Shown: positions 36,391-45,099 of the stretch, piece after piece
How the letters are laid out: the number at the start of each line of letters is the position of its first letter
Position numbering within the stretch: the stretch's first letter is position 1
Assembly: GCF_025999835.1 (NCBI RefSeq)
Contig: NZ_AP025628.1
Location: 2,852,001-2,916,000, forward strand
From: Caldinitratiruptor microaerophilus
GTDB taxonomy: Bacteria > Bacillota > Sulfobacillia > Symbiobacteriales > ZC4RG38
Direction of reading: 5' to 3'
Length of the DNA stretch: 64,000 nt
Notes under the pieces: generated by a model
What the model was told of the DNA's origin: nothing
Database searches by the model: none
Seen by the model: only the letters and a program-made list of their open reading frames with translations
Program-made: the position numbers and the translations under genes

Positions 36391-38263
36391 GTTGTCTCCC
36401 TGGGAAGAGTGGTACCGCGCCAACGTCGACCGTCTGGCCCAAGAAGCCCCCGCGGTGTGGGAGCGAATCGCGCCGCTCCTGGACGGCGCACGGCCTGACG
36501 GGCGGCTGGAGCTCCTGCTGGCCCGGTCCGGGCAGCTCACTGGCCGGATCGGCGTCGCAGGAAGGCCGGTTTACCTCCACAGCTCCGTCGACCCCTCGCT
36601 CGAGGCCGCGCGCTGGGCGGCGGAACAGGGGATCGTCCCGGAGGGCTGCACCGTACTGCTGGGACTCGGCCTGGGCTATCCGGCCCAGGCCCTGCGCGCC
36701 CGCATGACCACCGGTCAGCTCGTGATCCTCGAGCCTTCGCCGGAAGTCCTCTGGGGGGCCCTTCACAACCCGGCGCTGGCGGACCTGCTTGCCGACCCGG
36801 CTGTCCATCTCCTGGCAGGCCCGTGGACGCAGCACACCGCCGCCCGGCTGTGGCAACTCCTCTTCCCGTTTCCGCAGGGGAAGATCCGGGTCGTGGACTT
36901 CCCGGCCCGCTGGCGCGGCGATCCGGACGGGTTCTCCCGGCTGGCGCAGGCCGTGGTCCACACGGTGACCTCCCAGATCGTGAACGCCAACACGCTGCGG
37001 CTCTTCGCGGCGCGGTGGACCGGGAACTTCTTCGCCAACCTGCCCGTGGCTCTAAACCATCCTCCGGCCTCCCGCCTCTTCGGCCAGTTCCACGGGGTTC
37101 CGGCAGTGGTGGTGGCGGCCGGACCTTCTCTCTCAAAGAACGTGGAGGCTCTGCGGGCGGTGCGGGACAACGTCCTCATCGTGGCCGTGGGCACCGCCCT
37201 CAAGCCCCTGCTCAGGGCCGGGGTGCGCCCCCATCTTGTCATCACTGTGGACGGCGCGGAGGCCAACGACGCGCACTTTCGAGACGCCGACGCGGACGGG
37301 GCGTGGCTCCTTTACGACATGACCTGTTTTCCGTCGATCCCGGCGCGGTGGTCCGGCGGCGCCTTCGTCCTCGGCTCAAGCGGCAACCTCGCGAGCTGGG
37401 CGAACAATATCCTCGGGGAACTGGCGACGCCCTACGCCAGCGGTCCCTCGGTGTCGAACTGCGCCCTCGACGTCGTCACCCGCATGGGCTGCGATCCTGT
37501 CCTGTACGTCGGACTCGACCTGGCCTATACGGACGGCCGGTCGCATGCCCGGGGGACCGTCTACGAGTCGATCACGCTCGACGAGATCCGACGCACGCGC
37601 CGGCTGGTGGAGGTCGAGGGCTGGGACGGGCAGCCGGTGTGGACGGATACGAGCCTCCTGGCCATGCTCACATGGTTCGAGCGGCGCCTCGCCACCGGCG
37701 GCCCCCATCCCCTTGTGATCGACGCGACGGAGGGAGGCGCCCGAAAGCCAGGGATGATCGCCATGCCGCTCCGCGCCGCCCTGGAGCAGTATGCCCGGAA
37801 AGCGGTCAACCCAGAAGAAAGGCTTCGCGAACTCGCCGCCACGTGGCAGCCGCGCGGCGCGGACGATGTGCGTCCACTGCTCCGGGCGATGGAAGAGGCG
37901 GAGCGGGCCCTCAAGCGCCTCGTTCGCCAGGCCCTCGTGGGCAGCCGCCTGAGCGCCCGGCTCGAGGGGGCCGTCACGTCGGATGGGGAGGCGGAAGTAC
38001 CGTCTGTGCTCCGGCGCCTGGACCGCGTGGATCGCGGCATCCGGGCGCTCTCGAATGTTCACGGCATCCTGGCCCTGGCGTTTCAACCGGTCGCCGAGTT
38101 CTTGAGTAACGCGGATATCAAGCCTGAGGAAGAGGGATGGGAGGTCCAGACCGCGCGCAAGTCCAGGGTGCTGTACGAGGGTCTGGCCGCCTGTGCCCGG
38201 GACCTCGCCCGCTGGATGGAGGAAAGCCGGCTGGCGATCGCAGACCGCCTCGCCGCCGGCTGA
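36383..38263 (+). CDS. Maf-family (DUF115) flagellin glycosyltransferase 2
   Basis: This 626-residue full-length Maf protein shares with its neighbour EGCTVLLGLGLGYPAQALR, VPAVVVAAGPSLSKNVEALRAV, LIVAVGTALKPLLRAGVRPHLVITVDG and MGCDPVLYVGLDLAYTDGRSHARGT, then adds a long helical C-terminal region of about 170 residues. Two Maf proteins in tandem suggest different acceptors (for example flagellin versus cap) or different donor variants; this is inference. The GTG start at 36383 overlaps the previous stop by eight bases; TTG 36392 is an alternative. Confidence 0.9.
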   Translation: MNELSPWEEWYRANVDRLAQEAPAVWERIAPLLDGARPDGRLELLLARSGQLTGRIGVAGRPVYLHSSVDPSLEAARWAAEQGIVPEGCTVLLGLGLGYPAQALRARMTTGQLVILEPSPEVLWGALHNPALADLLADPAVHLLAGPWTQHTAARLWQLLFPFPQGKIRVVDFPARWRGDPDGFSRLAQAVVHTVTSQIVNANTLRLFAARWTGNFFANLPVALNHPPASRLFGQFHGVPAVVVAAGPSLSKNVEALRAVRDNVLIVAVGTALKPLLRAGVRPHLVITVDGAEANDAHFRDADADGAWLLYDMTCFPSIPARWSGGAFVLGSSGNLASWANNILGELATPYASGPSVSNCALDVVTRMGCDPVLYVGLDLAYTDGRSHARGTVYESITLDEIRRTRRLVEVEGWDGQPVWTDTSLLAMLTWFERRLATGGPHPLVIDATEGGARKPGMIAMPLRAALEQYARKAVNPEERLRELAATWQPRGADDVRPLLRAMEEAERALKRLVRQALVGSRLSARLEGAVTSDGEAEVPSVLRRLDRVDRGIRALSNVHGILALAFQPVAEFLSNADIKPEEEGWEVQTARKSRVLYEGLAACARDLARWMEESRLAIADRLAAG

Positions 38264-38338
38264 AAATTAATGCAGGCAACGAAACGGCTCGGCGCGGAGA
38301 GACTCCCGAATGGCCATCGAGGGGGAGGCATGGTACAC

Positions 38339-38770
38339 GTGAACGACCCGTACGCCCAGTACCGCACGCTATCGGTCTCCACGGCGCCGCAGTCCAAACT
38401 CATCGTCCTCCTGTTCGAGGCGGCCGTGCGCAACCTCCGCCAGGCCGAGGCTGAGATCGCAGCCCGCCACGTGGAGAAAGCGCACCACCACCTCACGCGC
38501 GTGCAGGATATCCTTACCGAACTCATCGGCGCCCTCGACTTCAACGCCGGTGAGATCGCCCGGATCCTTCACGCCACGTACTGGAAGCTGTACCACTTGG
38601 CGGTCGAGGCAGACGTCCGCAAGGATCTGGCCCTGGTTCAGGAGCTCATTGGTCACGTGTCCGAACTGCGCGACGCGTGGCAGCAGGCGGGGGGCGCGGG
38701 GGCCGCGTCTCCGGCGCCCCGGTCGGGAAGCAACGCGCCTTCCAGCGCGAGATCCGGGTTGCACGCATGA
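38339..38770 (+). CDS. fliS: Flagellar export chaperone FliS
   Basis: This 143-residue chaperone keeps flagellin unassembled in the cytoplasm. It begins MNDPYAQYRTLSVSTAPQSKLIVLLFEAAVRNLRQAEAEI, typical of FliS, followed by HLTRVQDILTELIGALDFNAGEIARILHATYWKLYHLAVEADVRKDLALVQELIGHVSELRDAW and a disordered Ser/Ala tail. I chose GTG 38339 since it gives the usual MNxPYxxY start with GGAGG ten bases upstream; ATG 38330 almost touches the ribosome site, and an earlier ATG adds residues foreign to the family. Confidence 0.93.
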   Translation: MNDPYAQYRTLSVSTAPQSKLIVLLFEAAVRNLRQAEAEIAARHVEKAHHHLTRVQDILTELIGALDFNAGEIARILHATYWKLYHLAVEADVRKDLALVQELIGHVSELRDAWQQAGGAGAASPAPRSGSNAPSSARSGLHA

Positions 38771-38855
38771 AGGCCGCGCTCGCAGGCCCGGCACGGAGCT
38801 GCGCCAGCAGCCGGCGTTACTTAGTCTTACTTCCACAGGAGCGAGGCGTTGCACG

Positions 38856-39290
38856 TTGCCACAGCCCGGTCGTGACTGCCCGGAGACGGCTCCGCCCGAA
38901 CTGGCCGCCGCCCTTGACGCCGTCGAGACCTCTACACGGGAGTTGGCGGGCTTCCTCGACTGCCTCGACCCGGCGCGCTGGGCCTTCGCGCCGCCCGAAC
39001 TGCCGGACCGGCTCCTCGAACTGGTAGCCGGCAGGCAGCGAGCCCTGGAGCACCTGGCTGCTGTCCTGGCGGAGCGCTCAGGAACGCTACCCGACGCCGG
39101 ACGGGAAGCGGTTGCGGCCCGCATCCGGGCGATTCAGGACCTCGAGCGCGACGCCCTGGCACGCCTGAAGCACCTGCGCGATCGCACCGGTCTGGCGCTA
39201 CGGGCCCTGCCCCACGAGCAGGCCAGCATCCGCGGCTATGTTCCAGTCAACCCCGCCCGTCTCTCGCCTCACTTCTCACGGAAAGGCTGA
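38856..39290 (+). CDS. FliT-like flagellar chaperone (putative)
   Basis: This putative 144-residue helical protein reads, from the TTG at 38856, LPQPGRDCPETAPPELAAALDAVETSTRELAGFLDC..., with long helices LPDRLLELVAGRQRALEHLAAVLAER and AVAARIRAIQDLERDALARLKHLRDRTGLALRALPHEQASIRGYVP. The ending IRGYVPVNPARLSPHFSRKG resembles the tails of FliT and related chaperones, which end in a Phe-x-x-Lys-Gly-like motif. It is placed right after fliS as in Bacillus. AGGAGCGAGG is nine bases before TTG. The last 22 bases overlap the csrA gene tail to tail. Confidence 0.65.
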   Translation: MPQPGRDCPETAPPELAAALDAVETSTRELAGFLDCLDPARWAFAPPELPDRLLELVAGRQRALEHLAAVLAERSGTLPDAGREAVAARIRAIQDLERDALARLKHLRDRTGLALRALPHEQASIRGYVPVNPARLSPHFSRKG

Positions 39291-39631
39291 GGCTCCGGGC
39301 TCGTGGGGGGTTCCCGGTCCGGCTGGTCGGGCCGCTCATGCCGGAGCCGCGATTCCACGCGGGTTGCCGGCGTGCCTTCACGGGCCCCCAGAAGTGCGAG
39401 CAGTACACCGTGGAGGTCCGGCCCCACTGCGCCGCTGGTCCTGGCGGCCACGGCGTTCTCGGCGCGGACGGCGTCCACCACCTCTGAGCGGAGGACCTTG
39501 ACGTCGGGCGGAGCCGTGATCCCGACGCGCACGACGGCAGAGGCCCCGGCCCCGCGCACCTGCAAGATCCGCACCTCGATCCCTTCACCGATGAGGATGC
39601 TCTCGTCCACGCGCCGTGACAGTACCAGCAC
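39269..39631 (-). CDS. csrA: Carbon storage regulator CsrA with C-terminal extension
   Basis: This 120-residue RNA-binding regulator represses flagellin mRNA translation until FliW binds it. The core MLVLSRRVDESILIGEGIEVRILQVRGAGASAVVRVGITAPPDVKVLRSEVVDAVRAEN is CsrA, with Leu4 and the RNA-binding arginine in VLR conserved; a few extra residues lie in the beta3-beta4 turn. Most CsrA proteins are 60-80 residues; this one has about 55 more, Pro/Arg/Glu-rich and probably disordered, overlapping the fliT-like gene on the other strand. The start is GTG 39631. Confidence 0.9.
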   Translation of the reverse strand: MLVLSRRVDESILIGEGIEVRILQVRGAGASAVVRVGITAPPDVKVLRSEVVDAVRAENAVAARTSGAVGPDLHGVLLALLGAREGTPATRVESRLRHERPDQPDREPPTSPEPQPFREK

Positions 39632-39667
39632 CGGCCCCGACCTCCCTGTCAGGCTTCGGTGTGCCGC

Positions 39668-40114
39668 TTACCTCAGCCCCCCGGGGACCGCCTCCGTGCG
39701 GAAGACCGGGGCGCGAATCGCGTATTCATCCGAGGGCAGGATCACCTGACGTCCAAGGCCCCGGGTTACGTTGAGAACGACCGGCGCCCGGAGGTTGGCC
39801 GTCATCTGACGAAAATCGTCCGGAACAGTCGCAATGACCAGGATAGCCGCATCCGCTTGCGACGGTAGTTCCAGGAGCTCGAGGTCCGACTTGGGGATCA
39901 CGGGTCTGTAATTCGGGAAGAACGGCGCCGGATTCAGCAGCAGGAACTCGAAGCTCGCCCCGGCCCCGTCACTGCCCCGGAGATACCATGCCACTCCTGC
40001 CAGGCCGGCAAAGACCTCTAGCCGGAACTCCCGCAGGTCCGGCAGGCCCACGAGTCCGTGCCGAAATACAAAGTGCTTGACGGTCGGATACGCGGCGGAC
40101 GGCAGCAGTTCCAT
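39668..40114 (-). CDS. fliW: Flagellar assembly factor FliW
   Basis: This 148-residue CsrA antagonist is the sensor of free flagellin. Core: FRHGLVGLPDLREFRLEVF, FEFLLLNPAPFFPNYRPVIP, LELLELPSQADAAILVIATVPDDFRQMTANLRAPVVLN and RQVILPSDEYAIRAPVF, a clear FliW pattern. ATG 40114 has GAGGGTGG upstream and gives the usual length; a start at 40147 would add 11 residues. It is adjacent to csrA on the same strand, as in Bacillus. Confidence 0.94.
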   Translation of the reverse strand: MELLPSAAYPTVKHFVFRHGLVGLPDLREFRLEVFAGLAGVAWYLRGSDGAGASFEFLLLNPAPFFPNYRPVIPKSDLELLELPSQADAAILVIATVPDDFRQMTANLRAPVVLNVTRGLGRQVILPSDEYAIRAPVFRTEAVPGGLR

Positions 40115-40189
40115 GACCCGGAGTCCACCCTCACGCGATGCTTCCATGCGACCGCGGTCGCCGCTGGCTATTGCAGCGAGCGGTAGCGA

Positions 40190-41086
40190 TCACTGCAGAA
40201 AGTCAATCAGAGTTGGGGGGAGGATTCTCGCTCCCATGGCGAGTGCCACCTGGTACGCGCGTTGGATCTGATTGAAGTTGATGATCGTTGCTTCCATGTC
40301 GGTACCGCGCGTCCCTTCCAATTGTCCCTCGACCGTGATTTCCAGATCCTTCATTCTGGCCTCGTTAAGCTCGAGGGTGCGTTGCCTGGCACCGAGTTCT
40401 GCCTGGACACCCAGCAGCCGGTCGAGAATGTTCTCCAGCTGCCCGATTGCCGGTTCCAAATCTGCACTACTGCCGGTGCTGAGAGAATTGGCGATTGCGC
40501 CCAACACAACGAATACGTCGTTAGGGTCTGCAGGGTCACCCCCGATTCGAGAACCTAGAATATTCACTCTCATACGCTGCCCGAACCCGATGTCCCGTTC
40601 GATTGCTTGAGTGTCACCCTTGTACACCACGTTGCCAGAGCCGTCTACCTGAAACGGCGGCACATCTGTGGCAAAGCCGCTGAAGACATACTGACCGTTG
40701 TACGTCGCGTTCCCCACCTGGATGGCGTAGTCGCGGAGCTGCAGGATCTCCTGTCGAATGCTCTCCCGTGACTGGACCGAACTCGTGTCGGAAGCGCCCT
40801 GAATGGTGAGCTCCCGGGCGCGGTGGACAATCTCGATGAGGTCACTCACCGCCTTCTCGCTGGTCGTCATCCACGCCCGGGCATCGCCCATGTTCGTCTG
40901 GTATCGTCTAATGCGCGCGAGGATCTCCTGGTAGTGCATCACACTGGTGGCCTCGGGCGGCCCGTCGGAAGGCCGGTGAAGCCACACGCCGGTGGAGATG
41001 TCGGTCTCCAGCCGGTACATCCGCTCGCGCACTCGGTCCAGGTCGTCCAGCAACCCGCCCGCCATCATCCGGTTGGTGATTCGCAT
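40190..41086 (-). CDS. flgL: Flagellar hook-filament junction protein FlgL
   Basis: This 298-residue HAP3 joins hook and filament. It begins MRITNRMMAGGLLDDLDRVRERMYRLETDISTGVWLHRPSDGPPEATSVMHYQE and ends VEGQLEGTRGTDMEATIINFNQIQRAYQVALAMGARILPPTLIDFLQ, both flagellin-like ends. GNATYNGQYVFSGFATDVPPF is the conserved middle. It follows flgK by 31 bases. Confidence 0.95.
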   Translation of the reverse strand: MRITNRMMAGGLLDDLDRVRERMYRLETDISTGVWLHRPSDGPPEATSVMHYQEILARIRRYQTNMGDARAWMTTSEKAVSDLIEIVHRARELTIQGASDTSSVQSRESIRQEILQLRDYAIQVGNATYNGQYVFSGFATDVPPFQVDGSGNVVYKGDTQAIERDIGFGQRMRVNILGSRIGGDPADPNDVFVVLGAIANSLSTGSSADLEPAIGQLENILDRLLGVQAELGARQRTLELNEARMKDLEITVEGQLEGTRGTDMEATIINFNQIQRAYQVALAMGARILPPTLIDFLQ

Positions 41087-41117
41087 GGATACTCCTTCTC
41101 CTGTAGTCGGTCCCGCT

Positions 41118-42569
41118 TTACCGGCCCACCGCGCCCGTGCCGTTGATCAGCTTGTCCAGCATCTCATCCACGGTAGTGATCAGCCGGGCCGCCGCACCGA
41201 ACGCCTGCTGGTACTGGATCATACGGGCAACTTCCTCGTCCAGCGTCACCCCGCTGGTGGAATCCCGCAGGGTCCGGACCTGCTGCACCTGGATTCGAAG
41301 CGTCTCCTCGACGCTGCGCTCCTTCCGGGCCCGGACGCCCAGGTCGGCTTCCGTGGCCCGGTAGTATTCGCCGACCGTGCTATTGTCAAGGCCGCTGAGA
41401 GCCGCGTCGAACAGGGCAGCCATCTTGCGCGCGTTTTCGCCGTCAGACTCCGTTATGGTAGGACCGCTGGCCGCCGCGGCAATCTGCCACGGATCCGATT
41501 CGATGTCAGGGTCCACGTCAAACAAGTTCCAGTCCAGGGTAAACTCCTCAGGAGGGGAAGCGTTGGGGTCCTTCGGATTTACCCCACGGAAGAAGTCCCC
41601 ACTCTGCGGCCACCCCTGGCTGTGTTGCCAGTTGATCTTGCCCGCGACCACGCTGACTAACGTATCCAATTTGGACGAAAAGTATGGAAGCAAAACATTC
41701 CTGGCCTCAAGCGTGGCGGCCAGTTCTCCACTTGTCAGCGTAATGGCCGAAGAATCCGACGACCACTTCAGCACGTACTGAGCCCCTGTGGCGTCACCCA
41801 CGACCTCATCGACAGGATCGGGCACCGCGGCCGCTCCGTTGACGAGGCGGTGCGTTCCGATGTACACCGTCACCCGACCCGCGGGCGTGAGCTCCCAGCG
41901 GACACCGGCCATGGCGGCCATCTGGTCGAGGAGCAGGTCCCGCTTGTCCTCCAGGTCGTGGGCCGTCTGGCCCTGGGCCTGGACACGGGCGATCTGCTCG
42001 TTGAGCTGGGCCACGTCGTTGGCCATGCGGTTGAGTTCCGTGACATCGGCCTGGATGCGGTCCTCGAGGGACTTGCCGAGGTCCTCCATCTGCTGGTGCA
42101 GTGACTTGGCCACCTGGACCAGCGCCTTGCCGGACTCGATGACCGTCACCCGGGCGTCGTAGGCGCCGGGGCGGTTGGCCAGGTCCTGCAGGGCATCCCA
42201 GAAGCGGTCGAGGTGGGCGCGCAGGTTGTAGTCGCTCGGCTCCTGCCAGACGCCCTCGAGCTGGTCGTAGAAATCGACGAGGGTCTTGGAGTACCCGTAG
42301 TTTGCCGAATGCTTGCGGTACTGGAGGTCCAGGAACATCTCCCGGTAGCGGTTGGTCCGGGCGATGTGGACACCGGTGCCAATCTGCCCGGGCTCGGAGG
42401 CGACGGGATAGTCGAGAGCAGGTGTGGTCTCGAATACAGGCGATTGCCGCGAGTACCCCTCCGTGTGGACGTTGGCGATGTTGTGCCCGGTGATCTCCAG
42501 AGCCCGCTGGTTGGCCCGGAGGCCGCCCAGGCCGATCTCGATCCCGAGCCACGGGGATGGCACCGGCAT
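41118..42569 (-). CDS. flgK: Flagellar hook-associated protein FlgK
   Basis: This 483-residue HAP1 begins WLGIEIGLGGLRANQRALEITGHNIANVHTEGYSRQSP with the rod/hook-family motif, and ends SGVTLDEEVARMIQYQQAFGAAARLITTVDEMLDKLING, the C-terminal hook-type helix. ELNRMANDVAQLNEQIARVQAQGQTAHDLEDKRDLLLDQMA is the typical middle coil. Length is normal to short for the family. Confidence 0.95.
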   Translation of the reverse strand: MPVPSPWLGIEIGLGGLRANQRALEITGHNIANVHTEGYSRQSPVFETTPALDYPVASEPGQIGTGVHIARTNRYREMFLDLQYRKHSANYGYSKTLVDFYDQLEGVWQEPSDYNLRAHLDRFWDALQDLANRPGAYDARVTVIESGKALVQVAKSLHQQMEDLGKSLEDRIQADVTELNRMANDVAQLNEQIARVQAQGQTAHDLEDKRDLLLDQMAAMAGVRWELTPAGRVTVYIGTHRLVNGAAAVPDPVDEVVGDATGAQYVLKWSSDSSAITLTSGELAATLEARNVLLPYFSSKLDTLVSVVAGKINWQHSQGWPQSGDFFRGVNPKDPNASPPEEFTLDWNLFDVDPDIESDPWQIAAAASGPTITESDGENARKMAALFDAALSGLDNSTVGEYYRATEADLGVRARKERSVEETLRIQVQQVRTLRDSTSGVTLDEEVARMIQYQQAFGAAARLITTVDEMLDKLINGTGAVGR

Positions 42570-42611
42570 CCCTCCTAAAGAGCTTTCGGCCGATGGTGGG
42601 GCACCCGCTGT

Positions 42612-43136
42612 CTAGGTACGCCCATCAAGCCGGGGGCGGCGCACAGACGGGCGGACGACCGCCGACCTCCGCCGCCCGTCCGGCGTGTACGTGTCGCCCT
42701 GCGGCGGCGGCCCCTGCAGCAGGCTGAGGGCGAAGTCGACGTACGCCAGGGCGTTCTGGATCAGGTCGTGGTTGAGGCTGTTGCACTTCTGCAACTCCGT
42801 GACGGTGCGGGCGTAGCGGTCCTGGATCGCCTCCAGGGGCTGGCGCAGGTCGGCGCCGGCCTCCTCGACGAGGCGGCGCAGGGTGAGTTCCTGCGGGGGG
42901 ATCCCCAGCGCCCCGGCCAGGGCCTCCTGGAGGTGCTGGCGGCGCTCCTCCGCGCGCGCCAGGCGCCAGATGAGGACCTGCTCGCCCCGGACGAGGACCT
43001 CGAGCTCGTCCGCCCGGCCCGCGACCAGGACGTCGGTCTTCTTGCGCTGGATGGCCAGGAGGTCGTCGAGGATGCTCAGCTGAGCCTCCATCGCCTCCAT
43101 GAGCTCGCGGACGTGGGTGGAGGTCTCCGCCGGCAT
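42612..43136 (-). CDS. flgN: FlgN-like chaperone
   Basis: This 174-residue cytoplasmic chaperone serves FlgK and FlgL. It is a mostly helical protein: STHVRELMEAMEAQLSILDDLLAIQRKKTDVLVAGRADELEVLVRGEQVLIWRLARAEERRQHLQEALA and PLEAIQDRYARTVTELQKCNSLNHDLIQNALAYVDFALSLLQ, as in the FlgN/YvyG family. The tail is basic and disordered. It starts six bases after flgM and precedes flgK, the Bacillus order. Confidence 0.88.
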   Translation of the reverse strand: MPAETSTHVRELMEAMEAQLSILDDLLAIQRKKTDVLVAGRADELEVLVRGEQVLIWRLARAEERRQHLQEALAGALGIPPQELTLRRLVEEAGADLRQPLEAIQDRYARTVTELQKCNSLNHDLIQNALAYVDFALSLLQGPPPQGDTYTPDGRRRSAVVRPSVRRPRLDGRT

Positions 43137-43141
43137 CGCCC

Positions 43142-43435
43142 TCACTCCTGCGGCACGGCCTTGGAACGAAGCAGGTCGGCGGCGACGGCGCGGGCGTCGG
43201 GCCCGTACGTTCCGGCGCCGATCTGCCGGCGGAGGGCCTCCACGCGCTCCTCCCGCACCTCGGGCAGCCGCGCCAGCTGCTCCCGCAGCTTCAGCGCCTC
43301 CTGGGCGCGGGCGGAGAAGCGGACCTGGTCGGCCTGGCCGGTGCGCTCGACCCGGGGGGGCCGGGCCGGCTTCTTGGGCCCCTCGACGCCGCCGGCGGAG
43401 CCGGCGGGCGGGAGGCCGGGGAACTGGATCGGCAC
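43142..43435 (-). CDS. flgM: Anti-sigma-D factor FlgM
   Basis: This 97-residue inhibitor of SigD is exported when the hook is finished. A disordered Pro/Gly N-terminal half precedes the conserved C-terminal helices VRFSARAQEALKLREQLARLPEVREERVEALRRQIGAGTYGPDARAVAADLLRS. The GTG at 43435 lies about 30 bases downstream of a SigD-type promoter, so it is feedback-controlled by its own target. Confidence 0.92.
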   Translation of the reverse strand: MPIQFPGLPPAGSAGGVEGPKKPARPPRVERTGQADQVRFSARAQEALKLREQLARLPEVREERVEALRRQIGAGTYGPDARAVAADLLRSKAVPQE

Positions 43436-43464
43436 GCGACATCCCTGCCCTTCTGCTGATGGAT

Positions 43465-43491
43465 ATATCGGGGGCAGAAGGGCCGGCGTTA
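43465..43491 (-). promoter_or_regulatory. SigD-type promoter of flgM operon
   Basis: Minus strand TAAC, exactly 15 bases, CCCGATAT, against TAAA-N15-GCCGATAT. It would transcribe flgM-flgN-flgK-flgL-fliW-csrA. Confidence 0.65.
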
Positions 43492-43505
43492 ACCCCCTGT
43501 CACAC

Positions 43506-44360
43506 CTACCACACCGGCCGGGGGCTGACCGCGAGGACGGCGACGTCGACCCGGGCGGCGCCGGCCGCCCGGAGCGCGCGGGCGCAGGCGCCGGCGGTGC
43601 CGCCGGTGGTGAGGACGTCGTCGACGAGGAGGACGCGCGCCCCGGCTGGGACCGCCCGCGCGGCGAAGGCGTCGCGCAGGTTCTGCGCCCGGGCCTGCCG
43701 GGAGGAGTGCGCCTGGGACGGCGTGGCCACCGGCCGGCGCAGCCACCCCGGCCGCAGCGGCACGCGCAGGGTGCGCGCCAGCGCGGCCGCCACCTCCTCG
43801 GCCTGGTTGTAGCCCCGTTGCCGGCGGCGGGCAGGGTGGAGCGGCACCGGGACGACGGCGGCGAACCGGGCCCCCGGCCAGCGCGCCGCCACCCGGGCGG
43901 CGAGGGCCCGCCCGAGCGGCGCGGCGAGGCCCGGGCGGCCGTGGTACTTGAGCAGCACGACCGCCCGGTCCAGGGGCGGCCGGTAGAGCCCGAGGGCCGC
44001 CACCTCGGCGAAACCGGTGCCCCCGGCGGCGCAGTCGGGGCACAGGGCCCAGGGTCCGTCGACCGGGCGGCTGCACACCGGGCAGAGGGGAACGCCGTCA
44101 GGGAGGGCCATCCGGGCAAGGCAGCTGGGGCAGATGGGGTCGGGGTCGAGCGGGTCGAGGAAGACGCCGTGGGCGAGGGAGGCCAGCGCCGTGGCGGAGA
44201 GGGACTCCCCGGCCTCCGGGGCGGCAAGGGGACCGCCGCAGAGCGTGCAGGCGGAAGCCGCCGGCCAGAGGAGGCCCGCCAGGCCGGCCCAGAGCAGGCG
44301 GAGGACCCGGGCCGCGCCCGGCCCCGGAGGCACGCGAGGAGGCGAACCTGGCAGCTCCAT
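43506..44360 (-). CDS. comF: ComF family amidophosphoribosyltransferase-like protein
   Basis: This 284-residue protein of the ComFC type is linked to DNA uptake in competent bacteria. N-terminal zinc-finger cysteines are CTLCGG, CPSC, CPVC and CPDC. The PRTase domain has VVPVPLHPARRRQRGYNQAEEVA and the PRPP loop RVLLVDDVLTTGGTAGACA. ATG 44360 is preferred: GAGGTG is eight bases upstream. In Bacillus comF lies before flgM, as here. Confidence 0.93.
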   Translation of the reverse strand: MELPGSPPRVPPGPGAARVLRLLWAGLAGLLWPAASACTLCGGPLAAPEAGESLSATALASLAHGVFLDPLDPDPICPSCLARMALPDGVPLCPVCSRPVDGPWALCPDCAAGGTGFAEVAALGLYRPPLDRAVVLLKYHGRPGLAAPLGRALAARVAARWPGARFAAVVPVPLHPARRRQRGYNQAEEVAAALARTLRVPLRPGWLRRPVATPSQAHSSRQARAQNLRDAFAARAVPAGARVLLVDDVLTTGGTAGACARALRAAGAARVDVAVLAVSPRPVW

Positions 44361-44432
44361 GCGGATACACCTCATTCTGTCAGATTCGCCACCTGACGAC
44401 TGATTCCTTCCCTGGATGTAACTGGTGCGGGA

Positions 44433-44936
44433 TCAAACCGCCGCCTTCTCGTCCCGCTCCGGCGGGCGGCCGCCGACCAGGACGTTGAGGGCGCGCAGGA
44501 GGGGGCGGGCCTCGGTGGCGCGGATGAGGTCGAGCACCACGACCACCCGGCTCTGGCACGCGGAGAGGCCGACCTCGCAGGCCGACTGCCCCGGGTAGTT
44601 CCGGTCGTCGACCCGCAGGAGGCGGAGGCCGCGCAGGTGCCGGGCCAGGCGCTCGGCGATCTGCGGGGTCTGGTCGGTGGAGTCGAAGTCGACCACCACG
44701 ACGTCACATCGCTGCAGCATCCGGCTCGTGCGCACGAGGCCGGCGATCGCCCGCAGGACGCCCTCCACCTGGACCTCCTGGTTGCGCAGCAGCACGAGGA
44801 GGCTGAGCGCGGGCGGGCGTGCCGCCCGCGCCCGCCAGGCGCTGAGCGCCCCCCACAGGCGCCAGAGCAGGACCACCGCCCCGTACGTGGCGAGGGCGAG
44901 CACCAGCCCGTCCAGGACCGCGCCCGGCAGGACCAC
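44433..44936 (-). CDS. Membrane-anchored glycosyltransferase-2-like protein
   Basis: This 167-residue protein has one N-terminal membrane segment (LDGLVLALATYGAVVLLWRLW), then a Rossmann-like half domain LSLLVLLRNQEVQVEGVLRAIAG and CDVVVVDFDSTDQTPQIAERLARHLRGLRLLRVDD. This matches the start of GT2 transferases but stops before the catalytic Asp-x-Asp/acceptor region. It may be a non-catalytic relative. It is located between metK and comF on the minus strand; no operon is clear. Function is unknown. Confidence 0.8.
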   Translation of the reverse strand: MVLPGAVLDGLVLALATYGAVVLLWRLWGALSAWRARAARPPALSLLVLLRNQEVQVEGVLRAIAGLVRTSRMLQRCDVVVVDFDSTDQTPQIAERLARHLRGLRLLRVDDRNYPGQSACEVGLSACQSRVVVVLDLIRATEARPLLRALNVLVGGRPPERDEKAAV

Positions 44937-45030
44937 GGCCGACCACCTCGCGGGAGCGCGACTGCCACCGCCATGCTATGCACGGGGCGGCGGAGGGGGG
45001 CGGGGCGCCGTGGGGGCACGGGCACGAGAA

Positions 45031-45057
45031 GGCCCGGGCCGCGAGAGGGCCCGAGCC
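45031..45057 (-). terminator. Terminator after metK
   Basis: GGCTCGGGCC pairs with GGCCCGGGCC (one G-T pair, loop of seven) about 43 bases past the metK stop; on the minus strand TTCTCG follows. Confidence 0.5.
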
Positions 45058-45099
45058 GTGGAGTTGCCGCTGCGGCAGGGCCGCGGCGCAACCGGGACG

